This document shows, piece after piece, positions 26,333-35,100 of a stretch of DNA of 64,000 nucleotides. The DNA is from an uncultured Aquitalea sp. GTDB lineage: Bacteria > Pseudomonadota > Gammaproteobacteria > Burkholderiales > Chromobacteriaceae. The position numbers and the translations under genes were made by a program. The stretch's first letter is position 1. The number at the start of each line of letters is the position of its first letter. Location: positions 248,001 through 312,000 of the forward strand of contig NZ_CAMFLA010000002.1 in NCBI RefSeq assembly GCF_945957525.1. Direction: 5' to 3'. Under the pieces are notes generated by a model. The model was given only the letters and a program-made list of their open reading frames with translations. It did not search any database and was not told where the DNA came from.

Positions 26333-28660
26333 ATGGAATCCTTGTCTCGTACCGCAGTTCAGGCTGATCCCTGGCGCGGATTTCAGTCCGGCGAGTGGCA
26401 GACCCGTGTCGATGTGCGCGACTTCATTCAACGCAACTACACGCCTTACGAGGGCGATGACCGCTTCCTGGCCCCGGCAACCGAGCGCACGCAGAAACTC
26501 TGGGCCACGCTGGGCGAGCTGCTGAAGGCTGAGCGCGAGAAGGGCGTGCTGGATGTGTCGGCCGATCGCGCCACCTCCATCACCGCGCACGACGCTGGTT
26601 ATATCGATAAAGACAGCGAAGTGATCGTCGGCTTGCAAACCGACGCCCCGCTGAAGCGCGCCATCATGCCCAACGGCGGCCTGCGCATGGTGGAGGCCGG
26701 CCTGGCGGCTTACGGTTTCGAGCTTGACCCCATGGTCAAGGAAATCTGGACCAAATACCGCAAGAGCCACAACCAGGGTGTGTTTGATGTGTATACCCCG
26801 GAAATCATGGCTTGCCGCAAATCCGGCGTCATCACCGGCCTGCCGGACGCCTATGGTCGCGGCCGCATTATCGGCGACTACCGCCGCGTGGCGTTGTACG
26901 GGGTGGACTACCTGCGCGCCGAGCGCCAGCAGCGTTTCCACGAACTGGACGACGCCGTGTTCAACGACGACACGCTGCGTTTGCGCGAAGAGCTGTCCGA
27001 GCAATTCCGCGCGCTGGACGAACTCAAGCAGATGGCCGCCAAATATGGCTACGACATCAGCCGCCCCGCTGCCGACGCCCGCGAAGCCGTGCAGTGGGTG
27101 TACTTTGCCTATCTGGCCGCCGTGAAGGAACAAAACGGCGCCGCCATGTCCTTTGGCCGCGTATCCACCTTCCTTGATGTGTACATCCAGCGCGATCTGG
27201 AGTCCGGCGCACTGACCGAAGCGCAGGCTCAGGAAATGATCGACGACCTGGTGATCAAGCTGCGCATCGTGCGCTTCCTGCGCACCCCGGAATACGATCA
27301 ACTGTTCTCGGGCGACCCGACCTGGGTAACCGAATCCATCGGCGGCATGGGTGAAGATGGCCGCACCCTGGTCAGCAAAACCAGCTTCCGCTTCCTCAAT
27401 ACCCTGTACAACCTGGGCCCGGCGCCGGAGCCCAATCTCACGGTGTTGTGGTCCACCCGCTTCCCGCAAGGCTTCAAGCACTTCTGCGCCAAAGTGTCCA
27501 TCGACACCAGCGCCATCCAGTACGAAAACGACGATCTGATGCGTCCGTACTGGGGCGATGATTACGGCATCGCCTGCTGCGTGTCGGCCATGCGCATCGG
27601 CAAGCAGATGCAGTTCTTCGGCGCGCGCGCCAACCTGGCCAAGGCTTTGCTGTACGCGATCAACGGCGGCGTGGACGAGAAGAGCGGCGTGCTGGTGGCC
27701 AAGGGTTTCGAGCCCATCACCGCTGACGTGTTGAGCTACGAAGAGGTGCTGCCCAAGCTGGAAAAAATGATGGACTGGCTGGCGGCCACTTATGTGAAGG
27801 CGCTCAACAGCATTCACTACATGCACGACAAATATGCTTACGAGCGCATCGAGATGGCACTGCACGACCGCGACATCGTACGCACCATGGCTTGCGGCAT
27901 TGCCGGCTTGTCCGTGGCGGCGGATTCGCTGTCGGCCATCAAATACGCCAAAGTCAGTGTGGTGCGCAATGAGCAGGGTTTGGCTGTCGACTACAAGATC
28001 GAGGGCGACTACCCGGCCTTTGGCAACAACGACGACCGCGTGGACGACATCGCCGTCTGGCTGACCAAGGAGTTCATGGACAAGATCAAGGCGCAGCCGT
28101 ACTTCTACCGCGACGCCAAGCCGACCCAGTCGGTGCTGACCATCACCTCCAACGTGGTGTACGGCAAGAAAACCGGCAATACGCCGGACGGTCGCCGCGC
28201 CGGCGAGCCGTTCTCGCCGGGCGCCAATCCGATGAACGGCCGCGACGTGAAGGGCTTTGTCGCCGCCGGCGCCTCGGTGGCCAAGCTGCCGTACGACGCC
28301 GCGCTGGATGGCATCAGCTGGACCGCATCGGCCACGCCGGATGCGCTGGGGCATACCGCGCAAGAGCGCATTGCCAACCTGGCCAACTGCCTGGACGGTT
28401 TTGCCGCCGCCCACCCCACCAGTTTCAGCTCGGCCAAGTGCACGCCGTTTGATTGCGAGGGCGAGCGCGACATTGAAGGCGGCGGCTTCCACGTCAACGT
28501 CAACGTGTTCAAGCGCGAAACCTTGCTGGACGCCATGGAACACCCGGAACTGTATCCGCAGCTCACTATCCGCGTTTCGGGTTATGCGGTGAACTTCGTC
28601 AAGCTCACTCGCGAACAGCAACTGGATGTGATCAACCGCACTTTCCACGGCACGATGTAA
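26333..28660 (+). CDS. pflB: Formate C-acetyltransferase (pyruvate formate-lyase)
   Basis: PFL splits pyruvate and CoA into acetyl-CoA and formate during anaerobic growth, using a glycyl radical. The start ATG 26333 follows AGGAGGTGG closely and gives 775 residues, close to the 760 of E. coli; an upstream ATG at 26216 in frame lies within the promoter. The catalytic Cys pair is in [13 protein letters not shown] (about residues 413-425) and the radical site in RVSGYAVNF near the C-terminus. The activase gene follows. An FNR-type box lies upstream. The formate channel focA is not next to it. Confidence 0.97.
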   Translation: MESLSRTAVQADPWRGFQSGEWQTRVDVRDFIQRNYTPYEGDDRFLAPATERTQKLWATLGELLKAEREKGVLDVSADRATSITAHDAGYIDKDSEVIVGLQTDAPLKRAIMPNGGLRMVEAGLAAYGFELDPMVKEIWTKYRKSHNQGVFDVYTPEIMACRKSGVITGLPDAYGRGRIIGDYRRVALYGVDYLRAERQQRFHELDDAVFNDDTLRLREELSEQFRALDELKQMAAKYGYDISRPAADAREAVQWVYFAYLAAVKEQNGAAMSFGRVSTFLDVYIQRDLESGALTEAQAQEMIDDLVIKLRIVRFLRTPEYDQLFSGDPTWVTESIGGMGEDGRTLVSKTSFRFLNTLYNLGPAPEPNLTVLWSTRFPQGFKHFCAKVSIDTSAIQYENDDLMRPYWGDDYGIACCVSAMRIGKQMQFFGARANLAKALLYAINGGVDEKSGVLVAKGFEPITADVLSYEEVLPKLEKMMDWLAATYVKALNSIHYMHDKYAYERIEMALHDRDIVRTMACGIAGLSVAADSLSAIKYAKVSVVRNEQGLAVDYKIEGDYPAFGNNDDRVDDIAVWLTKEFMDKIKAQPYFYRDAKPTQSVLTITSNVVYGKKTGNTPDGRRAGEPFSPGANPMNGRDVKGFVAAGASVAKLPYDAALDGISWTASATPDALGHTAQERIANLANCLDGFAAAHPTSFSSAKCTPFDCEGERDIEGGGFHVNVNVFKRETLLDAMEHPELYPQLTIRVSGYAVNFVKLTREQQLDVINRTFHGTM

Positions 28661-28724
28661 TATCTGTCTGACCGGGCCCGTCCGCCGCATCGCCGGCGGG
28701 CGGGCTCTTTGCTTGCCGGAAGCC

Positions 28725-28734
28725 CTTCGGCCAA
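28725..28734 (-). repeat. Intergenic copy of dispersed 10-mer TTGGCCGAAG
   Basis: Found on the minus strand, in the extended form AAGGTTGGCCGAAG, just before the pflA ribosome-binding region. See the finding on the candidate uptake sequence. Confidence 0.7.
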
Positions 28735-28749
28735 CCTTGGAGACAAGCC

Positions 28750-29517
28750 ATGAGTCCCCCTGTCGATCTTGCCGCCGAGCTGCTGGCCACGCGCGGTTTT
28801 GTGCACTCCACCGAAAGCGGCGCCGGGGTGGACGGGCCGGGCATGCGCTTTGTGTTTTTTGTTTCCGGCTGCCAGTTTCGCTGCCAGTACTGCCACAACC
28901 CGGACACCTGGAAACTGCACGCCGGCCGCGAAGTGAGCGTGGCCGATGCGCTGAAAGAAGTAGGGGCTTATGCCGGTTTCCTGAAGTTTGCGGGCGGGGT
29001 CACCATTTCCGGCGGCGAGCCCTTGATGCAGCCCGAGTTTGTCGGCGCGCTGTTTCATGCCGTCAAGCAACGCTACGGGCTGCATACCGCGCTGGATACC
29101 CAGGGTTTCCTGCACGCCAATGTTGCTGACGACTGGTTTGATGATGTGGATCTGGTGCTGCTGGATATCAAGCACAGCGACCCGGCGCGCTATCACGACA
29201 TTACCGGCAAGGACTTGCAGCCCACGCTGGATTTCGCCCGCCGCCTGCAGAGGCTGGGCAAGAAAATGTGGATTCGTTATGTGCTGGTGCCGGGCTTGAC
29301 CGATGGCGAAGCGGACATTCGCTGCCTGGCGACGTTTATCGCGTCGCTGGGTGGTGGGGTGGAGCGAGTGGAGGTGTTGCCATTCCATCAACTGGGCAAA
29401 GACAAATGGCACAAGCTGGGGATGATCTACCCGCTGGAAGACACGCCGGTGCCGACATCTGAGCAGGTAAAGAATGCGCGCGAATGGTTTGCCGAAGCTG
29501 GTTTGACGGTGACTTGA
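28750..29517 (+). CDS. pflA: Pyruvate formate-lyase-activating enzyme
   Basis: This radical-SAM enzyme puts the glycyl radical on PflB. The 255-residue protein has the cluster motif CQFRCQYC (Cys-x3-Cys-x2-Cys, about residues 37-44) followed by HNPDTW, the GGEPLMQPEF SAM-binding segment and the DIKH motif in the expected place. Start ATG 28750 has a GGAGAC site. It lies 89 bp after pflB, probably in the same operon; GC-rich complementary stretches in the gap may tune the ratio. Confidence 0.96.
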   Translation: MSPPVDLAAELLATRGFVHSTESGAGVDGPGMRFVFFVSGCQFRCQYCHNPDTWKLHAGREVSVADALKEVGAYAGFLKFAGGVTISGGEPLMQPEFVGALFHAVKQRYGLHTALDTQGFLHANVADDWFDDVDLVLLDIKHSDPARYHDITGKDLQPTLDFARRLQRLGKKMWIRYVLVPGLTDGEADIRCLATFIASLGGGVERVEVLPFHQLGKDKWHKLGMIYPLEDTPVPTSEQVKNAREWFAEAGLTVT

Positions 29518-29613
29518 GCAATATTGCTGGCGGTTTTAATCTTTGCGAATTTATCAAGAAATACTGACAAAAACTAAGAATTTTCCTACAGTTTGACGAT
29601 GTTGTGTCGTATA

Positions 29614-29649
29614 GACTTTGCCTTGTTATTTAATTAACAAGACAAAGTC
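29614..29649 (+). promoter_or_regulatory. Large hairpin directly before a start codon
   Basis: GACTTTGCCTTGTTA (29614-29628) pairs with TAACAAGACAAAGTC (29635-29649), 15 positions with one mismatch, loop TTTAAT. The right arm touches the ATG at 29650 and would bury the ribosome-binding region. There is no T run, so it is not a terminator. It may be an RNA switch for translation or a DNA operator palindrome. Confidence 0.5.
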
Positions 29650-29946
29650 ATGATTGATACCGCTTTTATGGCCCTGAGTGGTCCTGATCTTTTCAAGGAT
29701 GGCGCAGGGCATCGTCTGGTAAGTGAACAAATCTGCACCATCATCAATCGCATCGCACGCAAGGGGCGCTGCATCGTCATCTGGGAGCGCGGCAAACTGT
29801 TGTTTTGCTCGATGGACAGTCGCAATGCGTCCCGTTACCTCGCCAAGCCCACCTGCCTCGGCGTTTACGACGAAGAAGTCACATTTTCCGAACTGCAGGG
29901 CGACCTCAAAGCCGTTTTGCTGAATCAGGAGGCTGTGCCTGCCTGA
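29650..29946 (+). CDS. Small protein of unknown function
   Basis: The 98-residue soluble protein has no signal peptide and matches no family I recognise. It is mixed in charge, with a HRLVSEQICTIINRIARKG helix and a strand-rich middle (CIVIWERGKLLFCSMD), containing three Cys between residues 29 and 69. It sits alone 132 bp after pflA, ends before a terminator, and is preceded by an unusual hairpin touching its start codon. The AT-rich leader contrasts with its GC-rich surroundings. It could be a regulator or stress protein; no function is claimed. Confidence 0.6.
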   Translation: MIDTAFMALSGPDLFKDGAGHRLVSEQICTIINRIARKGRCIVIWERGKLLFCSMDSRNASRYLAKPTCLGVYDEEVTFSELQGDLKAVLLNQEAVPA

Positions 29947-30032
29947 TCGCGCCGTATCAATCCTGTGCGCGGCATGATGATGCTCCGATTTGGAGATTGG
30001 CTCGGTCTTCCTTCCGTGCCGCAGTGAGAAAG

Positions 30033-30066
30033 CCAGTGTTGCGCCTCTGCGCTCGCTGGTTTTTTT
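30033..30066 (+). terminator. Terminator after the small unknown gene
   Basis: CCAG-TG-TT-GCGC, loop CTCT, GCGC-TCG-CTGG, followed by seven T. The stem is interrupted but ends in a strong T run. Confidence 0.6.
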
Positions 30067-30089
30067 GTGTCCTGGCACCACTTGAGACT

Positions 30090-30437
30090 CTATTTCTGGC
30101 AGTCTGCATGCGCAGGGGCGTCTGGTGAGATCAGTAGCGCCAAACGCTTGCGCATATCCTGATTCGCCAGCGTCCAAACGCCTGTTGTTACCGATGCTCT
30201 CAGTCCTGCCTGCCAGAACGGGTCTTCTTCCAGCAAGGTTTGCGCTGCCTCGCGGCTGTCAGCTTCCATGAGCCACAGGGCGCCGTAGGGTGCTGAGGTG
30301 ACCGTCTCGCGCAGCGAGCCTGCCAGTAAGATACATTCGGCCTGCCTGTCCAGCCAGGCGAGGTGGGCTTCGAGATGCTTTTGCCGTACATCGCCGCAGC
30401 CCGGCTTGTCAGTGAACTGAATGATAAAGATGGGCAT
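30090..30437 (-). CDS. YCII-family protein
   Basis: The 115-residue protein starts at 30437 (MPIFIIQFTDKPG). It has the ferredoxin-like YCII pattern: an early RQKHLEAHLAWLDRQ with the conserved His, a GSLRE segment, ALWLMEADSREAAQTLLEEDPFWQAGL and the terminal strand. Family members bind small molecules and are suspected enzymes, with YciI itself poorly defined. It is a lone gene. A longer frame to 30482 exists but the YCII fold begins at the chosen start. Confidence 0.85.
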   Translation of the reverse strand: MPIFIIQFTDKPGCGDVRQKHLEAHLAWLDRQAECILLAGSLRETVTSAPYGALWLMEADSREAAQTLLEEDPFWQAGLRASVTTGVWTLANQDMRKRLALLISPDAPAHADCQK

Positions 30438-30659
30438 GCATGTTCCTGCGTGCGAGTTGGATGATCGAGTCTTGGGTGGCAATGCCGCCTGGATGCGTGT
30501 GCGCGCCGAGATGCTGATTTTGCATGCGATTAGCTATCAGAAAAGCTGTTGCTTGGGTGTTGGCGATTGTATTTGGCAATGGCCCGTTTACCCCTGCCAG
30601 CCTGTCGGGTAGAGTCCGGCATCCTTTAACGGCCTGCGGCGGCAGCCGCGACCTTGCTC

Positions 30660-31244
30660 ATGCACTACACCATCTTCGATACCCCTGTTTTGCGCACGTT
30701 GTTGTGCTGGATTTCCCGCTTGGCCCTGCGTCTGGCCGGCTGGCGCATTCGCGGCGATTTTGCCGATATCCCGCGCTATGTGCTGATTGGCGCGCCTCAC
30801 ACCAGCAATTGGGATTTCCCTCTGACACTGGCAGTCTGCTTCTCGCGTCGGGCCAAGCTCTACTGGATGGGCAAGCACACCTTGTTTGCAGGTCCGGCCG
30901 GGCCGATCATGCGCTGGCTGGGCGGCATCCCGGTGAAGCGCAGCCAGAACAATTCGCTCGTGCAACAGATGGTAGAGGTCTATGGCCGTTCCGAGCGGCT
31001 GGTGGTGGCCATTCCGCCTGAGGGGACGCGCAAGCATGTCACTGAGTGGAAGACCGGGTTCTATTACATCGCGCATGGCGCGGGGGTGCCGGTATTGCTG
31101 GCGTATATGGATTACGCGCGCAAGGAGTGTGGTTTCGGCCCCTTGTTCACCACTACCGGGGATATTGAGGCCGACATGCCGCGCATCCGTGCTTTCTATC
31201 AGGACAAAACCGGCAAATATCCGCCGTCTGTCGAAGACCGCTAG
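30660..31244 (+). CDS. PlsC-like acyltransferase
   Basis: The 194-residue protein carries the acyltransferase motifs HTSNWD (His-x4-Asp, about residues 44-49), a GGIPVKR segment and PPEGTRK, in the spacing seen in 1-acyl-glycerol-3-phosphate acyltransferases. It lacks the N-terminal double helix of PlsC itself and belongs to the shorter, soluble or peripheral set that often acts on lysophospholipids or related alcohols. Substrate not determined. ATG 30660 is used; a TTG two codons upstream is possible. Confidence 0.85.
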   Translation: MHYTIFDTPVLRTLLCWISRLALRLAGWRIRGDFADIPRYVLIGAPHTSNWDFPLTLAVCFSRRAKLYWMGKHTLFAGPAGPIMRWLGGIPVKRSQNNSLVQQMVEVYGRSERLVVAIPPEGTRKHVTEWKTGFYYIAHGAGVPVLLAYMDYARKECGFGPLFTTTGDIEADMPRIRAFYQDKTGKYPPSVEDR

Positions 31245-31248
31245 TCTG

Positions 31249-31283
31249 AAAAAACCGTCGCCGTAGATCGCCGACGTTTTTTT
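31249..31283 (+). terminator. Terminator after the acyltransferase
   Basis: AAAAAACCGTCG and CGACGTTTTTTT pair with one bulged base around an 11-base loop. The T run is strong on the plus strand. Confidence 0.6.
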
Positions 31284-31304
31284 CTTGCCGGTGGGGCGAT
31301 ATGT

Positions 31305-32048
31305 TCAATGCGCTGCCGAGGCTGCCGCGCTGACCGGCAGAAACTGCAGGAAGGGGCCGGCCACCAGCGACTGGCCGAAATCGATGGCGCTTCGGCGAAC
31401 CTTTTCATCGTTCATCTCCGCTAGCAACTCCAGCCGGGCCATCATGCGGCCCATTTCACGCTCAAACGTCAGATTGCGCCCCTTGTCGCTGATTTCATTG
31501 GCCAGCAGCAACGGCTTGCCGTCCGTCGCCGTGCGATTGTTCAGCAGCCAGGCAGCCACTTCGATGTTGTAGGCGGCATTGGCCAGTTGTTGGGCGTCCA
31601 GACCGTGTACGAGATAAAGCTGTGTGCGGCCGCCGTAGGCATCCACCAGCATGCTGCCCAGTCCGTAGGCCAAGGCGCCGGCACGGTCGCCGGTAAATTG
31701 CGGATCAAAGGCGGTGGTGAGGGCGGCAGTGCCACGCACTTGGCCCAGGGCGGGCAGCGGCGTGTTGCTGCGTACGGCCTGCATCACCAGATTGACAGCG
31801 GCGTCGCGGTTGCCGGCGCCGCTTTTGCGCCATTCGGCGGGGTTGCGCTTGTAGAGTTTGTCCAGCAGCAGTTGCAGGGAGGCAAGGTTGTCGCGCATGG
31901 CCAGGTTGGCGGCGCGATTGGCGGCGCTCTGGCCTAGTTCCGAGGAGTCGAAATCATCGCCGTGCACCGGTTTTTTTGCCGGGGCGCTACTGCAGGCTGA
32001 CAGGGTTAGCGCAAGCAGGACAAGAATGGAAAAGCGGGGTAGCGACAT
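31305..32048 (-). CDS. Putative lipoprotein of unknown function
   Basis: The start at 32048 (MSLPRF) gives 247 residues with a lipoprotein signal ending in LSACSS. The mature protein is helical and Ala/Leu rich, with long stretches such as RAANLAMRDNLASLQLLLDK and a conserved-looking LVDAYGGRTQLYLVHGLDAQQL. I do not recognise the family with certainty. It probably faces the periplasm from a membrane. The DUF1415 gene follows in the upstream direction on the same strand 61 bp away. Confidence 0.75.
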   Translation of the reverse strand: MSLPRFSILVLLALTLSACSSAPAKKPVHGDDFDSSELGQSAANRAANLAMRDNLASLQLLLDKLYKRNPAEWRKSGAGNRDAAVNLVMQAVRSNTPLPALGQVRGTAALTTAFDPQFTGDRAGALAYGLGSMLVDAYGGRTQLYLVHGLDAQQLANAAYNIEVAAWLLNNRTATDGKPLLLANEISDKGRNLTFEREMGRMMARLELLAEMNDEKVRRSAIDFGQSLVAGPFLQFLPVSAAASAAH

Positions 32049-32109
32049 GGGGCGGCCGGACGGAGTGGATGCCGTCTTTGTACCGCCATGTCGCCGCAGG
32101 GGCAAGGCC

Positions 32110-32670
32110 TCAGGGTTTGGCGGCTTCGGCAAACAGCGCTTTCCAGCCGTCCAGGCCCAGTTCGGTCACTGTTTCGATATTGCGTTCGAAAATGGCTTCA
32201 GCTTCTGGGAAGGCTTCTACGGCGCGGTCGATGCTGCTTTCGCGAATCAGGTGCAGCGTTGGCCACGGCGAGCGGTTGGTGTAGTTGCCGATATCGTTGA
32301 CCCCGGTGCCGTCAAACTGGAATTTGGGGTGAAATGCCGCTACCTGCAGCATGCCTTCCAGTTCCAGCTCATCGACGATCGCGTCAGCCACATCGAGAAA
32401 TTCGTTGAAATCGAGAAACCGCTGCAGCGCGTAGGGGTGGATCAGCAGCGTGGTGTCGGTTTCTTCCGGCGAGGTATCAGCCAGCAGCTTGAGTTCGGCG
32501 GCCAATTGTTCGGCCAGTTGCGCCGGGTCGGTGGCGTCGCTGACGACGAAGCGCACCTGGTTTTTAACGTAAACCGATTTGGCGAAAGGGCAGAGGTTAA
32601 GGCCGATGACGGCTTTTTCCAGCCATTGGCGGGTATCTTCCAGTGCTTGTTCGGGCGTGGGCTTTTGCAT
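32110..32670 (-). CDS. DUF1415-family protein
   Basis: The 186-residue soluble protein matches the DUF1415 pattern: a starting helix with TRQWLEKAVIGLNLCPFA (Cys in LNLCPFA), TTLLIHPYALQRFLDFNEFL, QVAAFHPKFQFDGT and RSPWPTLHLIRESSID. The function is unknown for the family. The start at 32670 gives the usual length. It is followed by the lipoprotein on the same strand, and separated from cspA upstream by a strong palindromic terminator. Confidence 0.88.
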   Translation of the reverse strand: MQKPTPEQALEDTRQWLEKAVIGLNLCPFAKSVYVKNQVRFVVSDATDPAQLAEQLAAELKLLADTSPEETDTTLLIHPYALQRFLDFNEFLDVADAIVDELELEGMLQVAAFHPKFQFDGTGVNDIGNYTNRSPWPTLHLIRESSIDRAVEAFPEAEAIFERNIETVTELGLDGWKALFAEAAKP

Positions 32671-32692
32671 GATGTGCCTCGGGAGAAAGCAA

Positions 32693-32718
32693 AAAAACCC
32701 GGACATGTCCGGGTTTTT
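32693..32718. terminator. Palindromic terminator between cspA and DUF1415 gene
   Basis: AAAAACCCGGACA followed by TGTCCGGGTTTTT is a perfect 26-bp palindrome with A and T runs on either end. It should terminate cspA on the minus strand. Confidence 0.9.
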
Positions 32719-32743
32719 ATCAGATTCGAATCCGTGTTGCGGA

Positions 32744-32947
32744 TTACAGAGTCTGGATGTTGGAGGCTTGCTTGCCTTTCGGGCCATCGACGATGTCGAA
32801 GCTTACGCGCTGGTTTTCGGCCAGGGTGCGGAAGCCTTTGGCGGTGATTTGGGAGAAGTGAGCGAACACGTCGTCGCCGCCTTCGTCCGGGGTGATGAAA
32901 CCAAAGCCTTTAGCGTCGTTGAACCACTTAACGGTACCAGTTGCCAT
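32744..32947 (-). CDS. cspA: Cold-shock protein
   Basis: The 67-residue single-domain protein carries both RNA-binding motifs, KGFGFI (RNP1) and DVFAHF (RNP2), and the conserved GTVKWFND start. Cold-shock proteins bind single-stranded RNA and melt secondary structure. It stands alone with a leader of more than 100 bases on its minus-strand upstream side (32948-33080), as is usual for csp genes, which are often controlled through that leader. It could equally be a constitutive or stationary-phase paralogue. Confidence 0.95.
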   Translation of the reverse strand: MATGTVKWFNDAKGFGFITPDEGGDDVFAHFSQITAKGFRTLAENQRVSFDIVDGPKGKQASNIQTL

Positions 32948-33172
32948 TTTGTTAATCCTCAAAACGAGCAGTTGAAAAAGCGCACGAAGTTCAAGGGAAA
33001 TGGCGACTGTGGTACGGACAATGCCACTACAACAACTACACATCCACAACTTGAGCATCCTGCAGACCGGCATAGTGCCGATAGTTGAGAATCCTGGCAA
33101 GTCTTTTCTGCAAAGGATTTGCTCAAATTTTGATTATGACCTGATTTGAATAAGGGTTTTCGTCGTCGGGGT

Positions 33173-33772
33173 TCAGGCACCGAAGAAGCCGCGCGCTTCC
33201 GCGTCGTCCAGCGCAGCCCTCAACCATTGGCCGGCGAGGGGGCTGCCGTCACTCACTTTTGAAGCCGCCATGCGTATCACTTGCTCCTTGCTGACGCCGT
33301 TTTCTCGCCAGCTTTGGCCTTCGCGGTTGAGGTTGAGCAGGATGGGCATCAGCCGGTCCATGGCGCGGGCAAAACGGGCTTCAGCACTTTCGCGGGCTTC
33401 AAACTCGCGCCACAGCGTCTCCAGCCCCGCTGCTTGCGCCGCCGGCAGCAGGCCGACGATGCGGCGAATGGCTGCCAGCTCCTCTTGTTCGCGCGCAGCG
33501 CTGTCCACTTCGGCGTAGACAATCATGTCGCCGGTGTCGATTTCGCCCAGATCGTGGATCAGCAGCATGCGGATGACTTTGCCGATATCCACGGGTTCGG
33601 CGGCGTGCTCGGCCATGACCAGAGCCAGCAAAGCCACTTGCCAGCTGTGCTCGGCCGAATTTTCGTAGCGATCGAGTCCCACGGGTTTGGTCTTGCGCAG
33701 GACGGTTTTGAGCTTGTCTACTTCCAGGATGAAGGCGATGTGCTGATGCAGGGCGGCTAGGGCAGTATTCAT
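33173..33772 (-). CDS. HD-domain phosphohydrolase (HDDC2/YfbR-like)
   Basis: The 199-residue protein has the HD metal site: His in SAEHSWQVALLA, the HD pair in LLIHDLGEIDTGD and a late Asp in ARAMDRLMPILLN. This pattern marks the COG1896 group, which includes 5'-deoxynucleotidases. It likely removes phosphate from nucleoside monophosphates, but the exact substrate is unknown. It is a single gene, divergent from the HPt/HD-GYP protein with 181 bp between them. Confidence 0.85.
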   Translation of the reverse strand: MNTALAALHQHIAFILEVDKLKTVLRKTKPVGLDRYENSAEHSWQVALLALVMAEHAAEPVDIGKVIRMLLIHDLGEIDTGDMIVYAEVDSAAREQEELAAIRRIVGLLPAAQAAGLETLWREFEARESAEARFARAMDRLMPILLNLNREGQSWRENGVSKEQVIRMAASKVSDGSPLAGQWLRAALDDAEARGFFGA

Positions 33773-33796
33773 GGCTTATGGCTTGTCACGAGAAGG

Positions 33797-33806
33797 TTGG
33801 CCGAAG
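33797..33806 (+). repeat. Intergenic copy of dispersed 10-mer TTGGCCGAAG
   Basis: Extended form AAGGTTGGCCGAAG, in the divergent gap before the HPt/HD-GYP gene. Confidence 0.7.
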
Positions 33807-33953
33807 GCCGCACATTATGCGCCCGGCGGCGCGCCCTGTCTGCTTCGGGGGCGGGCGGCAGTCGCTGGCATGACTTATAGTGATGGTTGGGTGGCCGATG
33901 CTCCCTGCTGGTTTTCAGGCTACCCTTAACCTACTCAGGATATCCATTCAATC

Positions 33954-35057
33954 ATGGAAGATTCTCAGCAATTGGAGTTTGTGCGGGAGGATGCGGAAGG
34001 GTTTCAGGACTTTCGGGATGCCCTGTCGGACTACGCGCCGCAAATGGAGCAGGTGTTGGGCAAGCTGGGACAGAACCCGACCTCGCCCGAGCTGATCGCC
34101 GATTTGTTTCGCCTGGTGCATACCATCAAGGGCGACGCCGGATTGTGCCGGGTGATGTTTGTCGTGCCTTACGCGCATGCGCTGGAGGGTTTGCTGGCGC
34201 GGCTCCGCGCCGGCGAGTTTGCCTGGCAGGAGGTGATGGGCGACCTCTTGATGCTGGTGCTGGATCGCATCGAATTGGTGATGTCGCAGGTGGCTTCGGC
34301 AAGGCAGGTGGACGCAGGCCAGATGGCGCATCTGTTGGCAACGCTGCAAACGCTTGAGCATCAGCCGCTGGCATCGGTGCTGGCCACCTGTTCGCGACTG
34401 GTGTCTGCGCTGGTGGGGGTGCGCGACAAGCAGGCACCGGCGCCGGCGGCCAAGAATACCGCCAACGCGCAGTCTGAGCGGCAGCAGGACATGTTGCTGT
34501 TCCGCACGCTGGCCTTGCAGTTGGAGCAGCGCATGCCGGAGTTTGTGGGCCGTACCGAACGCAATCTCAAGCTGGCGCTGGAAATCAATCGCCTGTCCGG
34601 CGGTTGGGTGGATGCGCAGCAGCTGCAGGCAGCCGTATACCTGCACGATGTCGGGATGATGTTCCTGCCGGAGTCGCTCTGGCTGAAAAACGGCCAGCTC
34701 AGCGACGAGGAGCGCCGCATGATGTCCATGCACCCGGCCTGGGTGTCCGGCTTGCTCGGGCGCATGCCGGGCTGGGAGGAGGCGGCGCTGATGGTGCTGC
34801 AGCATCATGAAACGCCGGATGGAGAGGGCTACCCTTACGGGCTGGTGGCCGGAGAGATCGTGCCGGGCGCGCGCATACTGGCGCTGGTGGATGCCTTCGA
34901 GTCCGTCATGCTCAAGCATCAGCACAGGGGGCAGCGCCGTTCCATGCTGCGTGCGGCGGCAGAACTCAATGCGGCGGAAAACCAGTTCGATCGCGCCTGG
35001 CTTGACCCCTTCAACCAGGTGGTGCGCCGCATGCTGGAAACCAGCGAGGCAGCTTGA
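33954..35057 (+). CDS. HPt domain fused to HD-GYP-type output domain
   Basis: The 367-residue protein starts with a histidine phosphotransfer domain (about 10-110) with the phosphorylatable His56 in LVHTIKGDAG. After a linker (about 140-165, QAPAPAAKNTANAQ) comes an HD-GYP-like domain: YLHDVGMMFLPESLWLK, MMSMHPAWVSGLLGR, VLQHHETPDGEGYPYGL and ARILALVDAFESV. HD-GYP domains degrade cyclic di-GMP; here the GYP is in the canonical HHE..D-G-x-GYP block. A receiver domain, the usual partner, is absent and replaced by HPt. No kinase is next to it. Confidence 0.85.
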   Translation: MEDSQQLEFVREDAEGFQDFRDALSDYAPQMEQVLGKLGQNPTSPELIADLFRLVHTIKGDAGLCRVMFVVPYAHALEGLLARLRAGEFAWQEVMGDLLMLVLDRIELVMSQVASARQVDAGQMAHLLATLQTLEHQPLASVLATCSRLVSALVGVRDKQAPAPAAKNTANAQSERQQDMLLFRTLALQLEQRMPEFVGRTERNLKLALEINRLSGGWVDAQQLQAAVYLHDVGMMFLPESLWLKNGQLSDEERRMMSMHPAWVSGLLGRMPGWEEAALMVLQHHETPDGEGYPYGLVAGEIVPGARILALVDAFESVMLKHQHRGQRRSMLRAAAELNAAENQFDRAWLDPFNQVVRRMLETSEAA

Positions 35058-35091
35058 GCAAGGTTTGCCGAAGGCTTTCGGCAAACCTTGC
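35058..35091. terminator. Terminator with variant of the dispersed word
   Basis: GCAAGGTTTGCCGAA, loop GGCT, then TTCGGCAAACCTTGC: a perfect 15-bp stem starting one base after the upstream stop codon. Each arm holds GGTTTGCCGAA, one base away from GGTTGGCCGAA. It has no strong T run, so termination may be weak. Confidence 0.6.
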
Positions 35092-35100
35092 GTTCCCCCG

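Noticed and set aside
26225-28690. Open frame of about 820 codons opposite pflB
   Set aside because: Mirror of the strongly biased codon use of pflB; no ribosome site or family features.
29614-29649. Hairpin as the pflA terminator
   Set aside because: It lacks a trailing T run and touches the start codon of the next gene; a control role is more likely.
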